Positions 6,419 to 13,580 of a stretch of DNA of 16,618 nucleotides are shown here, piece after piece. The number at the start of each line of letters is the position of its first letter. Within the stretch, counting starts at the first letter, position 1. The notes under the pieces are model-generated. The model saw only the letters and a list, made by a program, of their open reading frames with translations, was not told the origin of the DNA and searched no databases. Location of the stretch: contig JBGQIB010000098.1 of the NCBI GenBank assembly GCA_041498295.1, forward strand, positions 1 through 16,618. The letters are read 5' to 3'. Source of the DNA: VGRW01 sp041498295 (lineage in GTDB: Bacteria > Myxococcota_A > UBA9160 > SZUA-336). Both the position numbers and the translations under genes were made by a program.

Positions 6419-7828
6419 GTGTCCAACCCCGTCGCGCTTTCTCTAGTCGACCTCACCGCGCAGCTCCACGCGCGCAAGCTCTCGCCCGTCGAGCTGATGG
6501 GCGCGGTGCTCGCGCGCATCGACGCGACCAACCCGACCTTGAACGCGGTCGTGGCGCTGCACGACCGCGAGCGCTTGCTGGCGCAGGCGCGCGAGGCGGA
6601 GGCGCGCATCGCGCGCGGCGAGGGCCGGCCGCTCGAGGGCGTGCCGCTCGGCGTGAAGGATCTCGAGGACACGGCGGGGCTCGTGACTTCACACGGCTCG
6701 GTTCCGTACAAGAACAACCTCGTCGATCACGACTCGGTGCAGGTCGAGCGGCTGCGCGCGGCGGGCGCGATCCCGATCGGCAAGACGAACGCGCCGGAGT
6801 TCGGAGTCACCGCGATCACGAAGAACCTCCTTTTCGGAGTGACTCGCAGCCCGTGGAATCCCGAACGCACGCCGGGCGGCTCGAGCGGCGGCTCGGCGGC
6901 CGTGCTCGCCGGCTGCATCGTGCCGCTCGTCACCGCGAGCGACGGCGGCGGCTCGACGCGTATCCCGGCGAGCTTCGTCGGCGCGTTCGGCATGAAGCCC
7001 TCGTACGGCCGCATCCCGCACGAGCCGCACCGGCTCTGGTACTACGGCGACACGGCGGTGCATGGCCCACTCACGAAGACCGTGGCCGACAACGCGTTGT
7101 ATCTCGACATGACCTGCGGCTACGATCGGCGCGATCCGAAGTCACTCCCGCACCCGGGCTTCTCGTACCGCGCGAAGCTGGCCGAGGGCGTGCCGCGCAA
7201 GCTGCGCATCGGCTATTCGGCGGATCTCGGCTACGCGGTGGTGCAGTCCGACGTGGCACAAGCGGTGTACGACGCAGTGCGCGTCTTCGAGAAGCTTGGT
7301 CACACGGTCGAGGAGATCGACGGCGGGCCGCCGAAGCTCGGCGAGGCGTGGGGCGTGTTCGGCTCGTTCGAGATGGCGGCCGCGCAGCTGCACCTCTTGC
7401 CCGAGCACGAGTCGGAGTTCCAGCGCGGCGTGCTCGCGTCGATGAAGGGCGCGTGGGACATGACACCGGAGTGGTTCAGCAAGGCGGCGCAGGCGCGGCA
7501 GAGTCTGTCGGATTGGGCCGGATCGGTCTTCGAGCGCTACGACCTGCTCGTCACGCCGACCGTGCCGTACGATCCGCCGCCGGCGAAGGGACCGTTCCCG
7601 AGTGAGACCGAGGGCAGGCGGCAGCTCGCGTGGGGCGTGGCGTCGTTCACGATCCCGTTCAATCTGTCTTGGCATCCCGCTTGTTCGCTGCGCGTCGGGC
7701 TCTCGAACGCGGGCTTGCCGATCGGCATGCAGATCGTCGCCGAGCGCCACCAGGACGAGCTCGTGCTGCAGGCCGCGCAGGCGTTCGAGCGCGAGCGCCC
7801 GTGGCACCCGCACTGGCCCGTCGTCTAG
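6419..7828 (+). CDS. Amidase signature (AS) family hydrolase
   Basis: 469 residues, normal for the family. It hydrolyses a carboxamide C-N bond using a Lys-cisSer-Ser triad. All three are visible: K80 in VPLGVKDLED, S155 in TPGGSSGGSA (cis-serine) and S179 in SDGGGSTRIPASF (nucleophile). No GatB/GatC partner lies nearby, so it is more likely a catabolic amidase than the GatA subunit. The natural substrate is unknown. The start is the GTG at 6419 with GGAGGG at 6406-6411, seven bases upstream. The RpiB-like gene follows after 23 bp. Confidence 0.94.
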   Translation: MSNPVALSLVDLTAQLHARKLSPVELMGAVLARIDATNPTLNAVVALHDRERLLAQAREAEARIARGEGRPLEGVPLGVKDLEDTAGLVTSHGSVPYKNNLVDHDSVQVERLRAAGAIPIGKTNAPEFGVTAITKNLLFGVTRSPWNPERTPGGSSGGSAAVLAGCIVPLVTASDGGGSTRIPASFVGAFGMKPSYGRIPHEPHRLWYYGDTAVHGPLTKTVADNALYLDMTCGYDRRDPKSLPHPGFSYRAKLAEGVPRKLRIGYSADLGYAVVQSDVAQAVYDAVRVFEKLGHTVEEIDGGPPKLGEAWGVFGSFEMAAAQLHLLPEHESEFQRGVLASMKGAWDMTPEWFSKAAQARQSLSDWAGSVFERYDLLVTPTVPYDPPPAKGPFPSETEGRRQLAWGVASFTIPFNLSWHPACSLRVGLSNAGLPIGMQIVAERHQDELVLQAAQAFERERPWHPHWPVV

Positions 7829-7851
7829 GGCGCGTGCGATCCTCCGCGGGA

Positions 7852-8292
7852 ATGAAAATCGCGCTCGCCGCCGATCATGCCGGCTTCGGCTTCAAGGAGA
7901 AGCTCGCGGCCGAGCTGCGCCGGCTCGGCCACGAACCGATCGACTTCGGCACGAAGTCGACCGAGTCCTGTGACTACCCGGATTTCGCGATCCCCGCGGT
8001 GCGCAGCGTCGCCGCTGGCGACGCGCAGCGCGGGATTCTCTGCTGTACGAACGGCATCGGCATGGCCATGGTCGCGAACCGCGTTCCCGGTGCGCGCGGC
8101 GCCCTCGTGTACAGCGCGCGCACCGCGGCGATGACTCGCCGGCACCACGACTCGAACGTGCTCTGCATCGGCGCCGGCGAGTTTTCCGCCGAGGACCTGC
8201 TCGAGTGGGTGCGGATCTGGCTCGACACTCCCTTCGAGGGCGGACGGCACGAACGGCGCGTCGGCAAGATCAAGGCGCTGGAGCCAAAGTGA
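7852..8292 (+). CDS. rpiB: RpiB/LacA/LacB-family sugar-phosphate isomerase
   Basis: 146 residues, full length. The family interconverts aldose and ketose phosphates (ribose 5-phosphate/ribulose 5-phosphate in RpiB). Visible are ALAADHAGFGFK (residues 4-15, D9 and H10), SCDYPDFA (39-46), GILCCTNGIGMAMVANRVPG (61-80, catalytic cysteine at C65) and RRHHDSNVLCIGA (96-108). The usual CGTGIG anion loop reads CTNGIG here, so Gly-Thr are replaced by Thr-Asn. Substrate preference may therefore differ from ribose 5-phosphate. The ATG at 7852 opens exactly on the conserved MKIALAADHAG. Its stop overlaps the next gene's start as GTGA. Confidence 0.92.
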   Translation: MKIALAADHAGFGFKEKLAAELRRLGHEPIDFGTKSTESCDYPDFAIPAVRSVAAGDAQRGILCCTNGIGMAMVANRVPGARGALVYSARTAAMTRRHHDSNVLCIGAGEFSAEDLLEWVRIWLDTPFEGGRHERRVGKIKALEPK

Positions 8293-9257
8293 CTCGTGCC
8301 GCGGCGCTCGCGGAGCTCGAAGCGGATGCGGCCTTCGTACACGAGACATTGCTGGGGACGGCGCAGATTGCCTGGCCCCTGCTCGCCGAGCGCGCGGGCT
8401 GCGAGGTCTGGGTGAAGCACGAAAATCACGGGCCGATCGGCTCGTTCAGGCTGCGCGGCGCGCTCATGTACTTCCGCGAGCTGCTCGCGCGAGAGCCGAA
8501 GCTGCGCGGCGTCGTGGCGGCATCGCGCGGCAACCACGGACAGAGCGTGCCGTGGGTCGCTCGCCGCTTCGGCCTTCCCGCGACCATCGTCGTGCCGCGC
8601 GGAAACAGCGTCGACAAGAACGCCGCGATGCGCGCGCTCGGCGCGGAGCTCGTCGAGCACGGGCGCGACTTCCAGGAGGCGTTCGAGCACGCCACGGAGC
8701 TCGCGAAGTCGCACGCGCTCCACTTCGTGCCGTCGTTTCACGAGTGGCTCGTGCGCGGCGTGGCAACTTGCGCGTTCGAGCTGCTGCGCGCGGTTCCCGA
8801 CCTCGACTCACTCTACGTCCCGATCGGCCTGGGATCGGGAATCTGCGGCGCAATGCGCGCGCGCGCAGCGCTCGGCGCGAAGACGAACATCATCGGCGTG
8901 GTCGCGGAGCGCGCGCCGACCTATGCGCTGTCCTTTGCCGCGGGTCGCACCGTGGCCTCCGACTCCGCGGACACCTTCGCGGACGGCCTCGCCGTTCGCG
9001 TCCCGAACCCCGACGCGGTGGTCCTCATCTCCGCGGGCGCCGAGCGCATCGTGCAAGTCTCCGAGGCGGAGATCGGCGCCGCGATGCGCGCGCTCTTCAG
9101 TGACACGCACAACGTCGCCGAGGGCGCGGGCGCCGCGGCGCTGGCGGCCTGTCTGCGCGAGCGCGCGACGCTCGCCGGCAAGCGCGTGGGCGTCGTGCTG
9201 ACCGGCGGGAACATCGACCGCGATCTCTACGCGCGGATCCTCGCGCAAAAGGAGTGA
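8289..9257 (+). CDS. Threonine dehydratase-like PLP-fold protein lacking the Schiff-base lysine
   Basis: 322 residues from the GTG at 8289, which overlaps the rpiB-like stop (GTGA). An in-frame ATG at 8205 would only re-read the upstream gene. The fold is type II PLP enzyme, threonine/serine dehydratase family: VKHENHGPIGSF (42-53), ASRGNHGQS (78-86, PLP ring loop), GLGSGICGAM (180-189, phosphate-binding glycine loop) and LTGGN (304-308). Family members normally read SFKxRGA or AFKxRGG at the active site, where K binds PLP. Here it reads SFRLRGA (codon AGG at 8448-8450), so residue 54 is arginine. As read, normal Schiff-base chemistry should be lost or much reduced. Possible explanations are a sequencing error, a dead or regulatory paralog, or unusual chemistry. 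The dehydratase name is by homology only. Confidence 0.85.
   Translation: MTRAAALAELEADAAFVHETLLGTAQIAWPLLAERAGCEVWVKHENHGPIGSFRLRGALMYFRELLAREPKLRGVVAASRGNHGQSVPWVARRFGLPATIVVPRGNSVDKNAAMRALGAELVEHGRDFQEAFEHATELAKSHALHFVPSFHEWLVRGVATCAFELLRAVPDLDSLYVPIGLGSGICGAMRARAALGAKTNIIGVVAERAPTYALSFAAGRTVASDSADTFADGLAVRVPNPDAVVLISAGAERIVQVSEAEIGAAMRALFSDTHNVAEGAGAAALAACLRERATLAGKRVGVVLTGGNIDRDLYARILAQKE
9248..9254 (+). promoter_or_regulatory. Ribosome binding site that decides the alkaline phosphatase start
   Basis: AAAGGAG lies five bases before the TTG at 9260. The in-frame GTG at 9254 overlaps this site and so has no proper Shine-Dalgarno, which makes TTG the better start. Confidence 0.6.
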
Positions 9258-9259
9258 GT

Positions 9260-10801
9260 TTGCGCCTGACACCGATTTGCGTCGCCGTCGCACTGTTCGC
9301 CGCGACCGGAGCCGCGCGCGCAGCGGATCCCGCCTCGAACCCTTGGTTCAAGGAAGGGCGCGCGGCGGTCGCGCGCGCGGCGGCGGGCGCGAAGCCCGCG
9401 CACGCGAAGAACGCGATCCTGTTCGTCGGCGACGGCATGGGCATCGCGACCGTCACCGCGGCGCGCATCCTCGACGGCCAGCGGCACGGCGCGAGCGGCG
9501 AGGAGAACCTGCTCTCGTTCGAGAAGCTCCCCTACACGGCGTTCTCGAAGACCTACACGGTCGACTTTCAAGTGGGTGAGTCGGCCGGCACGATCACGGC
9601 GATGCTGACCGGCGTGAAGACGCGCTCGGGCGTGCTCGGCGTCGACGAGAGCGCCGCGCGCGGCGACTTCGCGGCGACCCAGAAGGCGTCCGTGCCGACC
9701 CTGCTCGAGCGCGCCGAGGACGCGGGACTGTGGACCGGCGTCGTCACGACGACCACCGTGACTCACGCCACCCCCGGCGGCTGCTACGCCCATACACCGG
9801 AGCGCAACTGGGAGAACGACGCGACTCTCTCGCCGGCGGCGCGGGCCGCGGGCTTTCCCGACATCGCGCGCCAGCTCGTCGAGCTCGCGCACGGCGACGG
9901 CATCGACGTCGTGTTCGGCGGCGGCCGCTCGAACTTCCTGCCCGCGCCCGCTGGATCGCGCGGTGACGGGCGCGACCTCGTCGCGGAGTGGAAGAAGCGC
10001 TTCCCCGGCGGGCGCTACGTCTCGAGCCGTGGCGAGCTCGTCGCGCTCGACGCGAAGCACGCGCGCCACGTGCTCGGGCTCTTCACGCCCGAGCACATGA
10101 GCTTCGAGATCGAGCGCGCCAGCGCCACGCCGCCGAGCGAGCCGTCGCTCTCCGAGATGACCGCGAAGGCGCTCGACGTGCTTTCGCGCAGCCCGAAGGG
10201 CTTCTTCCTCATGGTCGAAGGCGGCCGCATCGATCACGGCCATCACGCGGGCAACGCGCAGCGCGCGCTCAGCGAGACGATCGAGTTCGCGAACGCGGTG
10301 AAGGTCGCGCTCGAGATGACGAACCCGAGTGACACGTTGATCGTCGTCACGGCCGATCACAGTCATACGCTCACGATCTCGGGTTACCCGAGACGCGGCA
10401 ATCCCATCCTCGGGCTCGTCGTCGGCTCGAACGGAGAGGGCGCCGCGGGCGCTCTGCCCGCCAAGGATCTCACCGGTCGGCCCTACACCACGTTGAACTA
10501 CGCGAACGGCCCGGGCTACCCGGGGAAGTCGGACGCGCAGCCCGAGGGCGCGAAGCACTTCCCGCATCGGCCGACGACGATCGAGGGCGTGAAGCTCGGC
10601 CGCCCCGAGCTGACCAACGCCGAAGTCCAGGATCCCGGGTATCTGCAGGAGGCGCCGATCGCACTCGGCGCGGAGACGCACGGCGGCGAGGACGTTCCGA
10701 TCTACGCCGGCGGTCCCGGCGCCGCGCTCTTCCACGGCGTGCAGGAGCAGAACTTCGTGTACCACGCGCTCGCGGCCGCGCTCGGCCTCTCGACACCGTA
10801 G
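9260..10801 (+). CDS. phoA: Alkaline phosphatase (PhoA family), exported
   Basis: 513 residues from the TTG at 9260. An N-terminal signal peptide is visible: basic start, hydrophobic ICVAVALFAATGA, then ARA as likely cleavage site near residue 21, so it acts in the periplasm. It hydrolyses phosphate monoesters through a phosphoserine intermediate. Catalytic features: LFVGDGMG (metal ligand D58), GESAGT (nucleophile S108), THATPGG (H169 and T171, third metal site), an ERNWE arginine, MVEGGRIDHGHHAGN (E320, D325, H329), TADHSH (D366, H367) and ETHGGED (H474). The residue before the nucleophile is Glu, where the family normally has Asp (D101 in E. coli). No pho box was recognised upstream. It starts 2 bp after the PLP-fold gene, so expression is probably tied to that operon. 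Confidence 0.93.
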   Translation: MRLTPICVAVALFAATGAARAADPASNPWFKEGRAAVARAAAGAKPAHAKNAILFVGDGMGIATVTAARILDGQRHGASGEENLLSFEKLPYTAFSKTYTVDFQVGESAGTITAMLTGVKTRSGVLGVDESAARGDFAATQKASVPTLLERAEDAGLWTGVVTTTTVTHATPGGCYAHTPERNWENDATLSPAARAAGFPDIARQLVELAHGDGIDVVFGGGRSNFLPAPAGSRGDGRDLVAEWKKRFPGGRYVSSRGELVALDAKHARHVLGLFTPEHMSFEIERASATPPSEPSLSEMTAKALDVLSRSPKGFFLMVEGGRIDHGHHAGNAQRALSETIEFANAVKVALEMTNPSDTLIVVTADHSHTLTISGYPRRGNPILGLVVGSNGEGAAGALPAKDLTGRPYTTLNYANGPGYPGKSDAQPEGAKHFPHRPTTIEGVKLGRPELTNAEVQDPGYLQEAPIALGAETHGGEDVPIYAGGPGAALFHGVQEQNFVYHALAAALGLSTP

Positions 10802-10811
10802 GGTGTAAGCG

Positions 10812-12062
10812 GTGAGCGAGTCGTACGACGTCGCCGTGATCGGGGGCGGCGTGATTGGCGTCGCCTCCGCGTGCGCGCTCGCCGAGCGCGGTGCGCGCGT
10901 CGTGCTGCTGGAGCGCGGCGAGCTCTGCTCCGGCGCGTCGTATGGAAACGCGGGCTGGATCTCGCCGAGTCACGGCACCCCGCTGCCCGCGCCCGGGGTG
11001 ATTCGCCAGGCGCTGCACTGGCTCTTCGATCCCGAGAGCCCGTTCTACGTGAAGCCGCGCTTCGACCTCGCGCTCGCGCGCGGGCTCTTCGGCTCCCTGC
11101 GCCGGGCCACGGCCGCCCGCGCCGCCGAGACGATGCGCCTGAACCGCGAGCTGATCCTCGCGAGCCTCGCGCTGTACGAGAAGCTGGCGGCGGAGTCGGG
11201 CGCGGACTTCCGCTTCGCGCGTCGCGGGCTGGTGGTGGCGTGTGAGTCGGACGAGGGGCTCGCGAACGCGCGCCAAGAGCTCGAGTCACTCGAAGCGCTG
11301 GGTGGCGCCGGGCGCGTGCTCTCGGCGGAAGAGCTGCGCGCGTTCGCGCCGCGCGCGTCGACGTCGCTGCGCGGCGGGGTGTATTTCCCGGAGGACGCGC
11401 ACCTGGATCCCGAACGCCTGGTGCTTGCGCTGGCCGAGCGCGCGACGGCGCGCGGCGCGCGCCTCGAGACGCGGCAGGAAGTGCTCGCGCTCGAGCGCAG
11501 CGGGCGGCGCATCGCGCGCATCGTCGCCACGCGCGGCGACTTCCGCGCGGCGCAGGTCGTGCTCGCGGCGGGCGCGTGGTCGCCCGCGGTCGCCGCGCTC
11601 GTCGACCTGCGCCTGCCCGTGCAGGCGGCGAAGGGCTACAGCGTCACCGTTCGCTGTCCTCCTGACTTCGGCGCGGATCCGATCCTGCTCTCCGAGGCGA
11701 AGGTCGCGGTGACTCCGCTCGGTGATCGGCTGCGCTTCGCGGGCACGCTCGAGCTCGCCGGGCTCGACCTCGCGGTGAATCCGCGCCGCGTCGGCGCGAT
11801 CCTGCGCGCGGTGGAGCGCTTCCTTCCCGGCGTGGGGGCGGCCGAGCGAGTCGAGACGTGGCGCGGTCTCCGGCCGCTCTGCCCCGACGATCTCCCGATC
11901 CTCGGCCGCCCGCGCGCGCTCGAGAACCTGGTGATCGCCACCGGCCACGGGATGAGCGGCATCTCGCAGGGCGCGATGACGGGGCAGCTCGTCGCAGAGC
12001 TGTGTATGGGGCAGGCGACGAGCCTTCCGCTCGCGCCGTTCTCGCCCGACCGCTTCGGCTGA
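10812..12062 (+). CDS. dadA: DadA-like FAD-dependent D-amino-acid dehydrogenase/oxidoreductase
   Basis: 416 residues, the usual DadA length. These membrane-associated or cytoplasmic flavoproteins oxidise D-amino acids (D-alanine in E. coli) to 2-oxo acids and ammonia, passing electrons to the respiratory chain. The Rossmann FAD motif VIGGGVIGVASACALAERG (9-27) is followed by VVLLERG and then CSGASYGNAGWISPSHGTPL (39-58), a strong DadA signature. The C-terminal WRGLRPLCPDDLPILG and ATGHGMSGISQGAMTG complete the FAD site. The substrate is not certain, since glycine-oxidase-like relatives share this architecture. It has a GTG start with no strong Shine-Dalgarno, 10 bp after the phosphatase stop. 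The DUF488 gene follows after 2 bp. Confidence 0.9.
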   Translation: MSESYDVAVIGGGVIGVASACALAERGARVVLLERGELCSGASYGNAGWISPSHGTPLPAPGVIRQALHWLFDPESPFYVKPRFDLALARGLFGSLRRATAARAAETMRLNRELILASLALYEKLAAESGADFRFARRGLVVACESDEGLANARQELESLEALGGAGRVLSAEELRAFAPRASTSLRGGVYFPEDAHLDPERLVLALAERATARGARLETRQEVLALERSGRRIARIVATRGDFRAAQVVLAAGAWSPAVAALVDLRLPVQAAKGYSVTVRCPPDFGADPILLSEAKVAVTPLGDRLRFAGTLELAGLDLAVNPRRVGAILRAVERFLPGVGAAERVETWRGLRPLCPDDLPILGRPRALENLVIATGHGMSGISQGAMTGQLVAELCMGQATSLPLAPFSPDRFG

Positions 12063-12064
12063 TC

Positions 12065-12595
12065 GTGGAGATCTTCAGCGCCGGTCATTCGAACCGCTCG
12101 GCGGCCGAGCTCGCGGCGCTGCTCGGCGAGGCGAGAATTCAGGTCGTCGCCGACGTGCGGCGCTTTCCGGTGTCACGCCGCTTTCCGCAGCACACGCGCG
12201 AACGGCTCGCGCCGGAGCTCGAGCGCGCGGGTATCAGTTACGCCTTCCTGGGGGACGCGCTCGGCGGTCGGCGCGAGCCGAGCGGGCCGATCGAGGGCTC
12301 GCGCAACGGCGCGTGGCGCGACCCAGCGCTGCGCGCGTTCGCGGACGCGCTCGATTCGCCCGGCCTCTTGGCGGGAGTCGCGGCGCTTGAAGCGCTCGCC
12401 CGCGTGCGAGCCACCGCCGTCTTCTGCGCGGAGCGAGACTGGCAGAGCTGCCACCGGCAGATCCTCGCCGATCTGCTCTCCGTCCGTGCCTGGCGCGTCG
12501 TGCACCTGCTGCGGCTCGGCGAACGCGAGGAGCACCGGCTGCATCCGAGCGCGCGCATCGTGTCCGGCCGCCTCTCGTACCCGGCGCTGCTCTAG
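12065..12595 (+). CDS. DUF488 family protein
   Basis: 176 residues from the GTG at 12065, two bases after the dadA-like stop. The start is chosen because it begins directly on the conserved N-terminus FSAGHSNRSAAEL. The family pattern is clear: GHSN (7-10), VVADVRRFPVSRRFP (27-41), FLGDALGGRR (61-70), FCAERDWQSCHRQILADLL (120-138, with C121, E123, C129, H130, R131) and a C-terminal HLL segment. The biochemical function of DUF488 is not established. The paired cysteine/histidine motifs suggest metal or nucleic-acid handling, but that is a guess. It is probably the last gene of the run starting at the rpiB-like gene. Confidence 0.88.
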   Translation: MEIFSAGHSNRSAAELAALLGEARIQVVADVRRFPVSRRFPQHTRERLAPELERAGISYAFLGDALGGRREPSGPIEGSRNGAWRDPALRAFADALDSPGLLAGVAALEALARVRATAVFCAERDWQSCHRQILADLLSVRAWRVVHLLRLGEREEHRLHPSARIVSGRLSYPALL

Positions 12596-12596
12596 G

Positions 12597-12606
12597 GTAC
12601 GCTGCG
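12597..12606 (+). promoter_or_regulatory. Candidate promoter element upstream of lipoprotein gene (repeated 10-mer)
   Basis: GTACGCTGCG, identical to 5540-5549, immediately follows the DUF488 stop codon. TACGCT (12598-12603) would serve as the -10 and place the start near 12610, just ahead of the AGGAGG at 12616-12621. No -35 is evident. Confidence 0.3.
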
Positions 12607-12615
12607 CCCACTCGC

Positions 12616-12621
12616 AGGAGG
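12616..12621 (+). promoter_or_regulatory. Strong ribosome binding site for the lipoprotein gene
   Basis: AGGAGG, four bases before the ATG at 12626. It is the strongest Shine-Dalgarno in the window and fixes this start. Confidence 0.75.
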
Positions 12622-12625
12622 TCGC

Positions 12626-13168
12626 ATGCAGCGCTGCTTCGCCGTGAACCTGACCGTCGCACTCTCGCTCGCGGCGCTGCTCGCTGTCGGCTGCTCTCGC
12701 TCCGGCGACTCGAAGCCGGCCGCCGATGCGGCGGTTGCCGGTACCCGCTCACTCGCCGCGATTTGGGCCGACGTCCTGACGCAGCGCGACGTGATTCACC
12801 AAATCTTCATCGAGGATCTCGAAGCAGTGACGCACCAGGACTGCGCCGATCTGGGCGCAGCGGCGCGGCGCCTCGACGATCTCTACTCCGAGCTCGCGAC
12901 CCACCTCAGCGCGAAAAGCGGGCAGGCCGATGGCCGACTGCGCGCGATCGGCGAGATCGCGGCGCGTGCGTCCGGGGTCGTCGCGAAGATCCGCGAGTCC
13001 GCGCTCGCCGAGGCTCCAGGCGTGTGGATCACGCTGCGCTATCCGCTCGACCAATCCCTGCGCGAGCTCGAGAGCTACTTCACCGCCGACGAGCTCGCCC
13101 AGGAGAGCGTGATGAACCGCCCGGGCTTCGAGGCGCAGCCGCCGCCGGCGGCGCTTTCTCCGATCTAG
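12626..13168 (+). CDS. Small predicted lipoprotein of unknown function
   Basis: 180 residues, family not recognised. The N-terminus MQRCF, then a hydrophobic stretch (LTVALSLAALLAVG) ending in a lipobox-like AVGC with C23, predicts signal peptidase II processing and anchoring in the membrane, with the mature protein in the periplasm or on the outer membrane. The mature part begins with a flexible Ser/Gly/Ala linker (residues 24-42). A mostly helical segment follows (about 43-155) with regular heptad-like leucines and acidic residues, for example LAAIWADVLTQRDVI and LRAIGEIAARASGVV. The tail is proline-rich (QPPPAALSPI). The last 89 bp overlap the minus-strand EVE gene. The start is well supported by AGGAGG. 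No function is proposed. Confidence 0.8.
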   Translation: MQRCFAVNLTVALSLAALLAVGCSRSGDSKPAADAAVAGTRSLAAIWADVLTQRDVIHQIFIEDLEAVTHQDCADLGAAARRLDDLYSELATHLSAKSGQADGRLRAIGEIAARASGVVAKIRESALAEAPGVWITLRYPLDQSLRELESYFTADELAQESVMNRPGFEAQPPPAALSPI

Positions 13169-13580
13169 CGGGCGCCTTCGCGAGCGCGAGGATGCGCTCG
13201 TAGTGAGCGGGCTCGACCGGCATCACCGAGAGCCGCGACTGCGTCACGAGTTTCAGTGTGGCCAACGCGCGCTCGGCCTTGATCGCTTCGAGCGACACCG
13301 GCGCCTCGAGCGCTCGCACCGCTTCCAGCTCGACCGCGAGCCAGCGCGGATCGTCCGCCGTCGGGTCCGGGAAAGACGTGCGCACGACGCGCGCGATGCC
13401 GACGACTTCCGCGACGTGCGAGTGATAGAACAGCACGAGGTCGGCCTTCGCCATCGCGGCCAGGTTGTTGCGCGCCTGGAAGTTGCGCACGCCGTCCCAG
13501 GTCGTGCGCCCGTCGGCAACGAGCTTTGCGAACGGATAGACCTCCGGCTCCGACTTCAAGAGCCAGTGACTCGTGGCCAC
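13080..13580 (-). CDS. EVE-domain protein
   Basis: 166 residues from the GTG at 13580, which overlaps the upstream gene's stop as TAGTG, so the two are coupled. EVE domains are PUA-related folds that bind modified nucleic-acid bases. Their bacterial roles are mostly unproven. Conserved stretches: HWLLKSEPEVYPFAKL (5-20), TTWDGVRNFQARNNL (26-40, the family core WDGVRNxQARN), VLFYHSHVAEVVGIARVV (49-66), FPDPTADDPRWLAVEL (70-85) and LSVMPVEPAHYERIL (117-131). The domain ends near residue 135. The remaining 31 residues are a Pro/Ala/Ser/Arg-rich basic tail encoded opposite the end of the lipoprotein gene. Reading further upstream in this frame gives only an out-of-frame shadow of the MDR gene. 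Confidence 0.9.
   Translation of the reverse strand: MATSHWLLKSEPEVYPFAKLVADGRTTWDGVRNFQARNNLAAMAKADLVLFYHSHVAEVVGIARVVRTSFPDPTADDPRWLAVELEAVRALEAPVSLEAIKAERALATLKLVTQSRLSVMPVEPAHYERILALAKAPARSEKAPPAAAAPRSPGGSSRSPGRARRR

Noticed and set aside
6419..7828. Reading the amidase as GatA of the Asp/Glu-tRNA amidotransferase.
   Set aside because: Neither gatB nor gatC is adjacent, and the protein lacks clear GatA-specific context. The general amidase call is safer.
9254..9259. GTG start for the alkaline phosphatase overlapping the previous stop codon.
   Set aside because: The codon overlaps the AAAGGAG ribosome site. TTG at 9260 has ideal spacing and gives a normal signal peptide. The GTG is not impossible.
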